Assembly: GCF_009659375.1 (NCBI RefSeq)
Contig: NZ_WJQT01000003.1
Coordinates: 149,156 to 213,155, forward strand
DNA length: 64,000 nt
Origin: Fundicoccus ignavus
Lineage (GTDB): Bacteria; Bacillota; Bacilli; Lactobacillales; Aerococcaceae
Reading direction: 5' to 3'
Shown here: piece after piece, positions 17,492-26,006 of the stretch
How positions within the stretch are numbered: the first letter of the stretch is position 1
How the letters are laid out: each line of letters begins with the position of its first letter
The notes under the pieces: model-generated
What the model was told of the DNA's origin: nothing
Seen by the model: only the letters and a program-made list of their open reading frames with translations
Databases searched by the model: none
Program-made: the position numbers and the translations under genes

Positions 17492-18508
17492 TTATTCTGC
17501 GTCTTCAGTAGTTTCTTCTGTTACTTCCTCTGAAGATTCTTCAGTAGTTTCTTCTGTTGTAGTTTCTTCTGTTGTAGCTTCCTCTGTTGCAGCTTCTTCT
17601 ACAGGTTGATTCGCTAAATCAATTAAATCTTGAATTGCTAATTTTAAGTCTTCATCGTTAATTTGTACGTCAGCAGACTCAAGTAATTTTCCAATTACAG
17701 TATAAGAGAAATTAGAGTCAGCTAATTTACTTTCAATGTATAGGTTTGTTACTTCTTCTTTAATGTCCGCTAAAGGAGCTTTTTCTCCGTTATCAAGTGT
17801 TTTAATTACATGATAACCATATTGAGATTGAACTGGTGTTTGTGTAACTTCACCATTAGCCTGTGCCTTAACTGCTTCTTCAAATTCAGTAACCATTTGA
17901 CCAGTAGTGAATGGACTTAGTAATCCACCGTTAGATGCAGAAGAATCAAGTGATAATTCTTGAGCGACAGCATCAAACTCTTCACCACCATTAATTCTTT
18001 CGATTGCTGCTAGGGCTTCCTCTTCAGTTTCAACTAAGATATGTTGAGCCTCCATGGTTGGTGAATACTCATTGTCATAATATGTTTGGATTGCTTCATC
18101 TGATGTATCAACTTCGCGAGAAACAACTTCTTCTAACATTAAACTAACGTAGATTTGGTGTGTGAATTCTTCAATTGATCCTAAAGATTGGTAAGCAAGT
18201 AATTGAGTGAAGACTTCTTCACCACCTGATTGTTCCACTTGTAGGGCAACTTCTTCTTCAGCAGCAGCTAAATTAGCAGCTGAATCTTCTACTGATTGCT
18301 CTAAGACTGATTCTAAAATTAAAGTACGTAAGGTAGAATTACCGTAATAAGCTTTCATTTCTTGATAAAAGTCTTCTTTAGTAATTTGTTTTTCACCTAT
18401 TGTTGCGATTATGTCGTCTTGGGCAAGAACAGCGGTTTGAATAGGTGTTGCAAATAAAATTGTTAATGCAGCTGCGCTTGTCGCAACTCTTAATAATGCT
18501 TTTTTCAT
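17492..18508 (-). CDS. prsA: Extracytoplasmic foldase, PrsA/parvulin family, without lipobox
   Basis: Peptidyl-prolyl isomerase that folds secreted proteins outside the membrane. The 338-residue protein has a signal peptide (MKKALLRVATSAAALTILF...), a chaperone domain split around a PpiC domain (AQHILVETEEEALAAI to QYGYHVIKTL, about residues 150-245), and a 36-residue acidic Thr/Glu tail. PrsA proteins are normally lipoproteins with a Cys after the signal. Here the signal ends IQTAVLAQDD, a signal peptidase I site, and the whole protein has no Cys. It may therefore be released or wall-held through the tail. The frame begins 12 codons earlier, but ATG 18508 matches the signal start. Its ytxH and hit neighbours are those of B. 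subtilis prsA. Confidence 0.9.
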   Translation of the reverse strand: MKKALLRVATSAAALTILFATPIQTAVLAQDDIIATIGEKQITKEDFYQEMKAYYGNSTLRTLILESVLEQSVEDSAANLAAAEEEVALQVEQSGGEEVFTQLLAYQSLGSIEEFTHQIYVSLMLEEVVSREVDTSDEAIQTYYDNEYSPTMEAQHILVETEEEALAAIERINGGEEFDAVAQELSLDSSASNGGLLSPFTTGQMVTEFEEAVKAQANGEVTQTPVQSQYGYHVIKTLDNGEKAPLADIKEEVTNLYIESKLADSNFSYTVIGKLLESADVQINDEDLKLAIQDLIDLANQPVEEAATEEATTEETTTEETTEESSEEVTEETTEDAE

Positions 18509-18636
18509 ATGGATGATCCATCTCCTAAAAATATAATTTAACACTTCTATTAAATGAAGTAGTTTTGTTGCTTAATCAATACTATAACATAATGAACCTT
18601 AACTGAAGCTTAAAATTTCAATTAAGCACATAAAAA

Positions 18637-18975
18637 TCAAATGTGTGAATTTTTCTCTAAGTTTTTAACTAATAAATCTGATTTATCCATTACTCTACGA
18701 ATTCTTGGTTGAGTTTCTTCATTAAAATGTTGAAGCGTTGTTTGGATTTCCTCATTAATAATCTTAGAACTTTTGATGCTCTCTTGTTGTAAACGTTGAA
18801 TTGCCACTTTAAGATTATCTACTTTAAATCTGAGGTCATTAACGTCATCAGTTGTTTGAGTAATATAATCTTTAAGCATCTCACGTGTTTCTTTTCCGGG
18901 ACGAGGGGCATTCATTAAACCAGCTAAACCTCCGAAAAATGCTCCCCAGAGTAAACCGCTTTTAAAGCTTGACAT
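18637..18975 (-). CDS. YtxH-domain membrane-anchored protein
   Basis: 112 residues. An N-terminal glycine-rich hydrophobic segment (GLLWGAFFGGLAGLMNAPRP) carries the YtxH/YhaH hallmark, with the short APRPGKETR turn just after it. The rest is a long helix likely to form a coiled coil in the cytoplasm. Members are general-stress or envelope-associated proteins without a defined activity. AAAGGAAGA precedes the ATG. Its place between prsA and hit mirrors B. subtilis yhaH, which strengthens the call. Confidence 0.85.
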   Translation of the reverse strand: MSSFKSGLLWGAFFGGLAGLMNAPRPGKETREMLKDYITQTTDDVNDLRFKVDNLKVAIQRLQQESIKSSKIINEEIQTTLQHFNEETQPRIRRVMDKSDLLVKNLEKNSHI

Positions 18976-19007
18976 AAATATCTTCCTTTCTATACTAGAA
19001 ACAAAAT

Positions 19008-19427
19008 TTAGATATTTTGAGAAATTTTGTTTGCTCTGTCAGCATATTCTTCTTGAGAGTATGATGTTTGATTATTCTCAAAGTTTATTGCAAAATTATC
19101 TTGTTCAAAGCGTGGTATCAAGTGAACATGTGAATGGAATACTGATTGATAAGCAAATTCACGATTGTTATTCACAATATTCATTCCTTTTATTTCAGGA
19201 AAGGCCTTTTCTATTGCGCGTGCAATTTTAGGTACTCGAGCAAATAAATCTGCTGCTGTCGATTCATCCATAACAAATACATCTTGCACATGTTCTTTAG
19301 GAATTACTAAGGTGTGTCCTGGTGTTGTCTGAGACATATCTAGAAAAGCTAAAACTTTTTCATCTTCATATACCTTAGCGCTTGGGATTTCATTATTAAT
19401 AATTTTACAGAAAATACAATTTGTCAT
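19008..19427 (-). CDS. hit: HIT family nucleotide hydrolase/transferase
   Basis: Histidine-triad protein acting on nucleotides such as AMP conjugates; the physiological substrate is unknown. The active site is FHSHVHLIP (HxHxHxx), and the N-terminal CIFCKI pair is part of the zinc site seen in Firmicute HIT proteins. TPGHTLVIPKEH is the other conserved block. The frame is open further upstream, but ATG 19427 has AAAGGAGC at 8 bp spacing and gives the 139-residue family length. It is the first gene of the likely minus-strand hit-ytxH set, with prsA behind. Confidence 0.93.
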   Translation of the reverse strand: MTNCIFCKIINNEIPSAKVYEDEKVLAFLDMSQTTPGHTLVIPKEHVQDVFVMDESTAADLFARVPKIARAIEKAFPEIKGMNIVNNNREFAYQSVFHSHVHLIPRFEQDNFAINFENNQTSYSQEEYADRANKISQNI

Positions 19428-19725
19428 AATCATAGCTCCTTTATAAAACGCAAAAATAGTTAGCGTATAATTTTCATTTCTATGATAGAATAACATATTA
19501 GAGAGTGAACATAAACGAAAGAACCGTTCAAGTTAACAAGACGATATGAAATCTTCATAAAAAAAACATATTTTATTCATAAACTTCAAAAATAGTGCGT
19601 ATAATTTCAAAATTATTTCCACTAAAACTCACTTAAGTCGAGAAAAGAATATGCTATAATATGTTTGAACAGAAGGTAATCGTATAGAATTTATACTTAT
19701 TACTTAGAAAGGGAGGGAACAATTT

Positions 19726-20433
19726 TTGACTGAAATACTAACTTCTAATAAGTTAATTAAAATATCAAAAGTTGGACTAATGTTACTAACGTGTGTGTTA
19801 GTTACAAGCTGGCAACCAGAAATAATCTTTGCGAATGAATCTAACTCGACTGAAACTGAACAGGTGGTTAATAAAAATGTATCCTTTAGTGAAGTCGTTC
19901 CATATTCACAATTTTTAAATTATCAATATCTAGGTGATGGAAGTGAATTCTCATCTCAAGATATTATCATGGAATATACTCCAGACGCGAATGGAATCTT
20001 TCAAGTAGCAGCCTTTACAGAAGCCAAAGCTGTAGCATATGTTTATCAAATTAGAAGTTCTGGATTATATGAATTAGCTTTTTATGATAACTATAATGTC
20101 GTTCAGGATTTAAGATACTCGGAACTTGCGAACGATGGGAATGAATCCTTAATTTTATCGAGTGATTTAAGTGTGGGATCTTCATTTTATTCCGGCTATC
20201 AAAATGAAAAAATAAGAACTGTAGTTGATGTGATTGATTATTATGTATCAGGGAATACTCCTTATGAAAATGTAGTAATTGTTTCTGAATCACAACACGT
20301 TAATGGTCAAGCCATTCAATTGAATTATTATATAGCACCTAATTACGGCATTGTTTCTGTAGAACGAACATATGGTGATGGTAGTGTTGCTAGAATTTTA
20401 GAATTAGTTGATACACAAGGTTTCCTTAATTAA
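19726..20433 (+). CDS. Secreted protein of unknown function
   Basis: A 235-residue frame with TTG start 8-9 bp after AAAGGGAGGG; no ATG lies nearer. The N-terminus is a long signal peptide (hydrophobic core VGLMLLTCVLVTSW, likely cut after IIFA), with no lipobox. The mature part is Tyr/Ser/Asn-rich and beta-like, with no family I recognise. The last third (IAPNYGIVSVERTYGDGSV) resembles beta-sheet repeats of extracytoplasmic lipoproteins such as those that follow a substrate-coupled fold, but this is only an impression. It stands alone between hit (divergent) and a shared terminator with eetB, so it is not part of the EET unit by orientation. Confidence 0.65.
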   Translation: MTEILTSNKLIKISKVGLMLLTCVLVTSWQPEIIFANESNSTETEQVVNKNVSFSEVVPYSQFLNYQYLGDGSEFSSQDIIMEYTPDANGIFQVAAFTEAKAVAYVYQIRSSGLYELAFYDNYNVVQDLRYSELANDGNESLILSSDLSVGSSFYSGYQNEKIRTVVDVIDYYVSGNTPYENVVIVSESQHVNGQAIQLNYYIAPNYGIVSVERTYGDGSVARILELVDTQGFLN

Positions 20434-20480
20434 TTAGTCATTGATTGATTTTATTGGTCTCTCAGAAATAAATAAATTGA

Positions 20481-20518
20481 AAAAAGCTTGCAGTCATTTA
20501 AATGACTGCAAGCTTTTT
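20481..20518. terminator. Bidirectional terminator between the secreted protein gene and eetB
   Basis: A near-perfect palindrome of 19 bp per arm (AAAAAGCTTGCAGTCATTT and its complement) with T runs on both strands. Confidence 0.9.
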
Positions 20519-20519
20519 A

Positions 20520-21080
20520 TTATTCTAACCAACTGATTTGATTTGTGTTTGAAATTAATTCTTCATGATAAATTCGTAAGCGACTAATTTTGCTTAATAA
20601 GTAGTTGCCAACAAAGCCAACTGCAAATCCCGCTAGAATTCCACTAACAGCAAGAACTGGCATGTAATTGAAAACAGACCATGATCTAGCAAAGAGAGCA
20701 GCAACAGCCAATTGGCCGAAGTTATGCATAACGCCACCCATAGTAGAAATTCCAATTATACTAACACGGTTAGGACCTAATAATTTTACTAGTAGCATTG
20801 CAAAGTAGCTCAGAAAACCACCAATTAAACTATACATGAAAGTAGAAAGCGTACCACCTACTAACATAGTCACAACAATTCTAACCGCAACCACTTGAAA
20901 ACTGTATTTATTAGGTAAGGTGAAAATAGCGATCACTGTGATTAAATTCGCTAGTCCCAATTTTGCTCCTGGAGCAAAAGCAAATGGAGAAGGTATCATT
21001 TGCTCTAGAATGCTAATAACTACAGCTTGAGCAGCAAGCATAGCAATGTAGACTAATATTTGATACTTACTTTTTCTCAT
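20520..21080 (-). CDS. eetB: EetB-type Gx transporter family membrane protein
   Basis: Integral membrane protein of 186 residues and about five helices, of the PF07456 family once named heptaprenyl diphosphate synthase component I. In the Listeria EET locus the EetB member helps electrons pass from the quinone pool to extracellular flavins. The conserved PFAFAPGAKLGLANLITVIA, SLIGGFLSYFAML and GGVMHNFGQLAVAALFA blocks are present. ATG 21080 has GGAGG at 8 bp and is chosen over the ATG five codons earlier. It is transcribed away from ndh2, with the tRNA gene between them. The exact chemical role of EetB is not known. Confidence 0.88.
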   Translation of the reverse strand: MRKSKYQILVYIAMLAAQAVVISILEQMIPSPFAFAPGAKLGLANLITVIAIFTLPNKYSFQVVAVRIVVTMLVGGTLSTFMYSLIGGFLSYFAMLLVKLLGPNRVSIIGISTMGGVMHNFGQLAVAALFARSWSVFNYMPVLAVSGILAGFAVGFVGNYLLSKISRLRIYHEELISNTNQISWLE

Positions 21081-21160
21081 AAACTGTTCCTCCATAGAGA
21101 TAAAATGTACGAACTAGAAAAGCTTTGTGAAAGGCTTTTAAACCAATTGATTGAAAATCT

Positions 21161-21185
21161 AAAAAAGCTTTATAACAAGCTTTTT
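21161..21185 (-). terminator. Terminator downstream of tRNA-Arg
   Basis: On the minus strand AAAAAGCTT and AAGCTTTTT pair around GTTATA, ending in a T run, 26 bp after the tRNA 3' end. Confidence 0.7.
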
Positions 21186-21210
21186 GTTTAGCTTTACTAA
21201 GTAAAATGAA

Positions 21211-21282
21211 CGCCTCTGAAGGGAATCGAACCCCCATTTCAAGAACCGGAATCTTGCGTGATATCCATTACACTACAGAGAC
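21211..21282 (-). tRNA. tRNA-Arg (anticodon CCG)
   Basis: The minus strand folds as a complete 72-nt cloverleaf. The acceptor is GTCTCTG/CAGAGGC with discriminator G, the D arm is GTAGTGTAATGGATATCAC, and the anticodon stem CAAGA/TCTTG holds loop TTCCGGT (anticodon CCG, reading CGG). The T arm is GGGGG-TTCGATT-CCCTT. The CCA end is not encoded. Confidence 0.95.
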
Positions 21283-21507
21283 TTAACTACTCAATAATAC
21301 ACAGATTCAAATTCATTTGCAAGAAAGGAAATGATTTTATTGAAGAGAATATACATAAAATTGAGACTAATAAAATCCAAAACGATTGTTTGTTCAATCA
21401 CATATTTAACCTATAATTATTAGAAAATTAGAAACAAATCAACTGAGTAAGGATTTAATGAGCTATTGCTACTACTGAACTAATATTTAAATTAAAATTA
21501 AAAATTA

Positions 21508-21536
21508 GTTGTCTTTTCCGCTTGTGAAAGGTATAC
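21508..21536 (+). promoter_or_regulatory. Promoter of ndh2
   Basis: TTGTCT, a 17-bp spacer, then TATACT, 38 bp before the chosen ndh2 start. The remaining sequence back to the tRNA (21283-21507) is AT-rich and shows no gene or strong hairpin. Confidence 0.65.
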
Positions 21537-21573
21537 TTAATGAGGATAAATTTTGAAGGGGGAAGTGGAAATT

Positions 21574-23451
21574 TTGGCAAAAGAAATTGTTATTGTTGGG
21601 GCTGGGTATGCAGGTATAGCTGCTGCTCAAAAATTAGGTAAGAAGTTTAAGAAAGATGATTCTGTAAATATCACTTTGATTGATAGACATTCATATATGA
21701 CTTATATGACAGAACTACATGAGGTTGCTGCAGCGCGCATCTCTGCTGATGAAATCAAATATGATTTACAACGTATCTTTAACAAATACAAGAAAGTTAA
21801 TCTTGTAACAGACTCTATTAAAGAGGTTGATCACGATAAGCAAGAATTAGTTGGGGAACAACGCAATTATAAATATGATTATTTAATTTTAGCTATCGGT
21901 GGTGAAGCCAACGACTTTGGTGTTGAAGGTGTTAAAGAACACGGATTTACTTTATGGTCAATGGAAGCAGCTGAGAGAGTACGCAATCATGTTGAAGAAA
22001 TCGTATATGCAGCATCGCGCGAACATGATGAAGTAAAACGTCGTGCAATGTTATCATTTGTAGTCTGCGGAGCTGGCTTTACAGGTGTTGAAATGGTTGG
22101 AGAATTAAATGAATGGTTACCAATCTTAGCAAAAGAATACAAAATTAATACAAATGAAATTTCAGTTCATAACGTTGAAGCAGCACCTTCAATCTTAAAT
22201 ACTGTTACAGAAGTTGAGCAAGAACGTGCATTAAAATTCATGCGTAAAGAAGGTATTCAAGTTTCATTAGGCGATGGAATTGTAAAAGTTGCAGAAGACC
22301 ACATTGAATTAGCTTCAGGACGTAAAATTCCATCTTATACTACAATCTGGACTGCTGGTGTTCAAGCAAATCAAGAAGCAGCAGAATGGGGATTTGAAAG
22401 AGCTCGAGCTGGACGTTTAGTTGCAGATGAATTCATGCAAGCTAAAGGTTATGATAATGTATGGATGGCAGGAGACGTAGTTTATTACGAAGAACCTGAA
22501 ACTGGACGTCCAACACCTCAAATCGTTCAAGCTGCTGAACAAACTGGACATACAGCTGCTGTAAACTTAATTGCAGCAATTACTGGAGAAGAAAAAGAAG
22601 CTTACAAAGGGAAATATGATGGAAACATGGTTTCAATCGGTTCTCGTTACGGCGTAGCTTTATTATATGGAAAATATCATTTACAAGGTTTCTTAGCTAT
22701 GTTTGTTAAACATGCAAGTAACGTAATTTACTTTTTAAGTATTAGAAGTTTATACTATGCGGTTAGATATGTTAAAGATGAATTCTTCGATGTAAAACAT
22801 AAACGCAATATCTTCCGAGGGCACACATCAACTAAAGGAAATATTCTTTGGTCAGTTCCTATGCGCTTGTTCTATGGTGCAATGTGGACTGTTGAAGGAT
22901 TGAAGAAAACTTTCGGTATGTTCGATGGTACATCTTGGTTTGGAGATACTGTAGTATTCCCATTCCCATGGCTACAAGATGTTGTATCAGGTGCATCAGA
23001 AGCAACTTCATCAGCTTCAACTGCTGCAACAGAAGTTGCTAATACAGTATTTAGCTTGAACTATGTATATGGTGAAGAACCAATGTTAGTATTCGATTCA
23101 ATGCCAGGTTGGTTTGCTTCAATCATGGAGTTCATGATGCCAAACCAAGATGTTGCATTATTTATGCAAAAAATGATGTCATTAGTAGAACTAGGAATTG
23201 GTTTATGTTTAATGGCAGGTCTCTTCACTTGGTTAGTAAGTGCAGTTACAATTGCATTAGTAGCAATGTTCTGTCTATCAGGTATGTTCGTATGGGTTAA
23301 CTTATGGTTCGTTCCAGCTGCTTTAGCAATTATGAATGGTGCAGGTAAAGCATTTGGATTAGATCACTGGGTGCTACCTTGGTTAGGGAAAATCCTAGAT
23401 AAATGGGCTTATGGCACACCTAAACATATTTACAAGCAAGGTGTCCAATAA
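21574..23451 (+). CDS. ndh2: Type II NADH dehydrogenase with membrane extension (EET type)
   Basis: Oxidises NADH and reduces a membrane quinone without pumping protons. The first ~400 residues are a standard NDH-2: FAD-binding IVIVGAGYAGIAAAQKLG at the start, NADH-binding VVCGAGFTGVEMVGEL near residue 165, and VWMAGDVVYYE for the FAD ribityl contact. Ordinary NDH-2 ends there. Here about 200 more residues follow with several transmembrane helices (such as GIGLCLMAGLFTWLVSAVTI and VWVNLWFVPAALAIM), as in the Ndh2 dedicated to EET in Listeria. The chosen TTG 21574 lies 9 bp after AGGGGGAAG; TTG 21553 is the alternative. Neighbours complete the EET pathway. Confidence 0.95.
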   Translation: MAKEIVIVGAGYAGIAAAQKLGKKFKKDDSVNITLIDRHSYMTYMTELHEVAAARISADEIKYDLQRIFNKYKKVNLVTDSIKEVDHDKQELVGEQRNYKYDYLILAIGGEANDFGVEGVKEHGFTLWSMEAAERVRNHVEEIVYAASREHDEVKRRAMLSFVVCGAGFTGVEMVGELNEWLPILAKEYKINTNEISVHNVEAAPSILNTVTEVEQERALKFMRKEGIQVSLGDGIVKVAEDHIELASGRKIPSYTTIWTAGVQANQEAAEWGFERARAGRLVADEFMQAKGYDNVWMAGDVVYYEEPETGRPTPQIVQAAEQTGHTAAVNLIAAITGEEKEAYKGKYDGNMVSIGSRYGVALLYGKYHLQGFLAMFVKHASNVIYFLSIRSLYYAVRYVKDEFFDVKHKRNIFRGHTSTKGNILWSVPMRLFYGAMWTVEGLKKTFGMFDGTSWFGDTVVFPFPWLQDVVSGASEATSSASTAATEVANTVFSLNYVYGEEPMLVFDSMPGWFASIMEFMMPNQDVALFMQKMMSLVELGIGLCLMAGLFTWLVSAVTIALVAMFCLSGMFVWVNLWFVPAALAIMNGAGKAFGLDHWVLPWLGKILDKWAYGTPKHIYKQGVQ

Positions 23452-23470
23452 TTAATAGACTTTAAATAAC

Positions 23471-23560
23471 AGTACTGGTAATACTTTGGTGAGAAAGGTT
23501 GGCACATGATACGTCATAGCTGCTTAAATCACCGTAAGTACTATCAGTACTTTTTTATTT
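23471..23560 (+). terminator. Extended hairpin and terminator after ndh2
   Basis: A long imperfect stem of about 22 bp joins AGTACTGGTAATACTTTGGTGA (first 20 bases from 23471) to the arm ending at 23551. It closes a 36-nt loop that itself holds ATGATACGTCAT. Alternatively, AAGTACT-ATC-AGTACTT (23535-23551) forms a compact 7-bp hairpin directly before TTTTTT. The two folds exclude each other, so the site could be a conditional attenuator before the prenyl synthase gene or just a terminator. Confidence 0.6.
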
Positions 23561-23640
23561 TTGAAACTATAATATATTTCGTTGTTTACCAATCAATGTA
23601 GTATAATATAACAATCATAGTAGAACGGGGAGAGATAGGC

Positions 23641-24618
23641 TTGGTACATGCAATTTGGCGAAATTACCCTGAAATAGAAACAGCCTTATATGATGTGAAG
23701 AAGATAATTCACGATGAATTAGCGATAAGTTCTCCCTCTGTAAGTAATAAAATACGAGAGTATGTAGATGCACCAGGAAAATACACTAGAGCAGGTCTTT
23801 GTTTAATGTTTGCAAAATTAAATTATAAGAAATTGCCGAAAGAAATACTATATGTCGCAGCCGGAATTGAAATGTTACATCTTGCAACTTTAATTCATGA
23901 TGATGTAATTGATGAAGCTGATAATCGACGAGGCATCCAGGGACTTCATAAAACGCACTCTAATCGTATTGCGATATACGCAGGGGATTATTTATTAGCT
24001 TATTCTGGCAGGTTATTTAAGAAAGCGTATAAGTTGTTTGAAGGGGATAGTATAGATGATTGGGCGATGGAAAGAATATTAGATGGCGAAATTAGTCAGT
24101 TACAAAATCAATTTGAACCATCAATTTCTATCTACCAGTATTTAAGACAAATTAGAGGAAAGACGGCAATATTATTTGCTTTGGCCACTTATTCTGGGAC
24201 TGCTCATCCAGAAGTAAGTAGATTTAAACGTCGTCAAGCATTTTATATTGGGTTAGAAATAGGTATGGCTTTCCAATTAACGGATGATCTAATTGATTAT
24301 AAAATAGATCAGACTGCGTCAGGTAAGCCACAATTACAAGATGTTCAAAACGGAATATATACTGCGCCTTTAATTCTAGCAATGCAAGAGAATGATTTTA
24401 ATTATAGCTTGCTTTTTTCTAGAGGACATCTTTGGAGTGAGAATCAACTAGATGACTTAGTAATAGAACTTAATAAATTTGAAGTGTTTGATAAAACAGA
24501 AGGATTTGTTAAGGCTTACTTGAATAAAGCATTAAGTAAAATGGATAAATTTTCAAAAAGAAAAGAAATGAACGATATAAAAGAATTGCTAAGCGTTGTT
24601 ATGAAAAGAAATTTTTAA
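23641..24618 (+). CDS. dmkB: Polyprenyl diphosphate synthase (quinone side chain, DmkB-like)
   Basis: Condenses isopentenyl diphosphate units into the long polyprenyl diphosphate used for demethylmenaquinone. The 325-residue protein has the first aspartate-rich motif in LIHDDVIDEADNRRG and the second in LTDDLIDYKID, plus the GKTAILFALATYSG helix. It starts with TTG, 8 bp after GGGGAGAG. In the Listeria EET locus the DmkB synthase takes this place and lets EET use its own quinone pool. Substrate C5 units come from the mevalonate genes mvaA and mvaS near 47-50 kb. Chain length cannot be predicted by eye. Confidence 0.9.
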   Translation: MVHAIWRNYPEIETALYDVKKIIHDELAISSPSVSNKIREYVDAPGKYTRAGLCLMFAKLNYKKLPKEILYVAAGIEMLHLATLIHDDVIDEADNRRGIQGLHKTHSNRIAIYAGDYLLAYSGRLFKKAYKLFEGDSIDDWAMERILDGEISQLQNQFEPSISIYQYLRQIRGKTAILFALATYSGTAHPEVSRFKRRQAFYIGLEIGMAFQLTDDLIDYKIDQTASGKPQLQDVQNGIYTAPLILAMQENDFNYSLLFSRGHLWSENQLDDLVIELNKFEVFDKTEGFVKAYLNKALSKMDKFSKRKEMNDIKELLSVVMKRNF

Positions 24619-24718
24619 TGTTAACTTAGCACTTTACTAGACAAAATGATTAAATTGTTTTAGTATAAAATTAAGATCTAGTATAAAACTATTTTTTTAG
24701 TAAAAGGAGAGAAATTAA

Positions 24719-25954
24719 ATGGAAATGAAAAAAGTTTTTCTTAAAAGCACATTACTATTAGGTTCGGTCTTTGTTTTAGCGGCATGTGCCGGCGATGACA
24801 CAGCTACTGAATCAACAACTGAGGAAACTTCTAGTGTTGTAGAATCTGTTTCAGAAGAGACAGTTGAAGAGACAGTAGAAGAGGAAACAACTGAGGAAGA
24901 ATCAGTAGAAGAGGAAACAACTGAGGAAGAATCAGTAGAAGAAGAAACATCTGAAGAAGAATCAGTAGAAGAAGAAACATCTGAAGAAGAATCAGTAGAA
25001 GAAGAAACATCTGAGGAAGAATCAGTAGAAGAAGAAACATCTGAGGAAGAATCAGTAGAAGAAGAAACATCTGAGGAAGAATCAGTAGAAGAAGAAACAT
25101 CTGAAGAAGAATCAGTAGAAGAAGAAACATCTGAGGAAGAATCAGTAGAAGAAGAAACATCTGAAGAAGAATCAGTAGAAGAAGAAACATCTGAGGAAGA
25201 ATCAGTAGAAGAGTCAACAGAAGCTTTAGTTGATGGCGAATATACAGCTGTTTCGAATGAAGATGAGAATGGTTGGTCAGTATTACACGTAATCACTGTA
25301 GAAGATGGAGAAATTACAGTTTCAGACTTTAACTACGTGAATGCAGAAGGCGACTTGAAATCTGAAGATGAAGAATACAATACTATGATGGAAGAAAAAT
25401 CTGGTGTATCTGCAGCAGATGCAATGGTTCAATTAAATGAAGCATTAGTTGAAGCTCAATCAGCTGAAGTAGACGTTGTATCTGGTGCTACTGGAACATC
25501 TGAAACATTCGTTAAATCAACTAAAGCATTATTGGCAGCAGCAGCTGAAGGTAATACTGATGAAATCAATATTGATGAGTTAAGCGAATTACAAGATGGT
25601 GAATATACTTTAACAACAGAAGCTGACGAACGTGGTTGGGCTCACCAATTCACAATTGTTGTAGAAGGTGGCGTAATCACAGAATCTAAATACGACATGG
25701 TTGATGCTGATGGTAACTTGAAATCAGAAGACGAAGAATACAATACTAACATGGAAGAAGGAAGTGGAACTTCTTTCGCTACAGCAGTAGAAGAATTGAA
25801 TGCTGCATTAGTTGAAAAACAATCACTTGAAGGTATTGAAGTAGTTTCTGGTGCATCAAGTACATCTGATTCATTCTTGAAATACGCAGAATTATTATTA
25901 GCAGCAGCTGCTGAAGGTAACACTGACCCAATCGAAGCTGAATTAGCTGAATAA
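24719..25954 (+). CDS. pplA: PplA-type flavinylated lipoprotein with two FMN-binding domains
   Basis: Surface electron carrier that takes electrons from the membrane quinone and gives them to extracellular acceptors. The lipoprotein signal ends LAACAGDD. A 130-residue acidic stalk of Glu/Thr/Ser/Val repeats follows. Two FMN-binding domains then start at DGEYTAVSNEDENGW and DGEYTLTTEADERGW. Flavinylation motifs are DVVSGATGTS in domain 1 and EVVSGASSTS in domain 2, so the second offers Ser where the first has the usual Thr. The start has AAAGGAG at 9 bp. It is followed by the transferase gene expected to modify it. The stalk length is set by a tandem DNA repeat. Confidence 0.95.
   Translation: MEMKKVFLKSTLLLGSVFVLAACAGDDTATESTTEETSSVVESVSEETVEETVEEETTEEESVEEETTEEESVEEETSEEESVEEETSEEESVEEETSEEESVEEETSEEESVEEETSEEESVEEETSEEESVEEETSEEESVEEETSEEESVEEETSEEESVEESTEALVDGEYTAVSNEDENGWSVLHVITVEDGEITVSDFNYVNAEGDLKSEDEEYNTMMEEKSGVSAADAMVQLNEALVEAQSAEVDVVSGATGTSETFVKSTKALLAAAAEGNTDEINIDELSELQDGEYTLTTEADERGWAHQFTIVVEGGVITESKYDMVDADGNLKSEDEEYNTNMEEGSGTSFATAVEELNAALVEKQSLEGIEVVSGASSTSDSFLKYAELLLAAAAEGNTDPIEAELAE
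24871..25200 (+). repeat. 30-bp tandem repeat, 11 units, in the pplA stalk
   Basis: Exact period 30. The units start ATCAGTAGAAGAAGAAACAT, each coding SVEEETSEEE or SVEEETTEEE. Units differ only at a few third positions (GAG/GAA) and at Ser/Thr, and the first (24871-24900) is degenerate. The near identity points to recent slippage or unequal crossing-over, so copy number should vary between strains and change stalk length in steps of ten residues. Long open frames on the minus strand here are artefacts of the repeat. Confidence 0.95.
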
Positions 25955-25977
25955 TTTACTTTTATAAATTTAGGCTG

Positions 25978-26006
25978 GAAGGAATCTTAGGATTCCTTCT
26001 TTTTTG
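25978..26006 (+). terminator. Terminator after pplA
   Basis: GAAGGAATC and GATTCCTTC pair around TTAG, followed by seven T. Confidence 0.9.

Noticed and set aside
21553..21573. ndh2 start at TTG 21553
   Set aside because: It lies before the only ribosome binding site (AGGGGGAAG at 21556-21564); TTG 21574 at 9 bp gives the normal MAKEIVIVGAGYAG start.
24871..25200. CRISPR array (regular 30-bp period)
   Set aside because: The units are contiguous without spacers and lie in frame within pplA.
24715..25296. Long minus-strand frame of Ser/Asp/Val repeats opposite pplA, and a second Leu-rich one in another frame
   Set aside because: Both are complements of the 30-bp tandem repeat, have no ribosome binding site, and mirror the acidic codons of the real gene on the plus strand.
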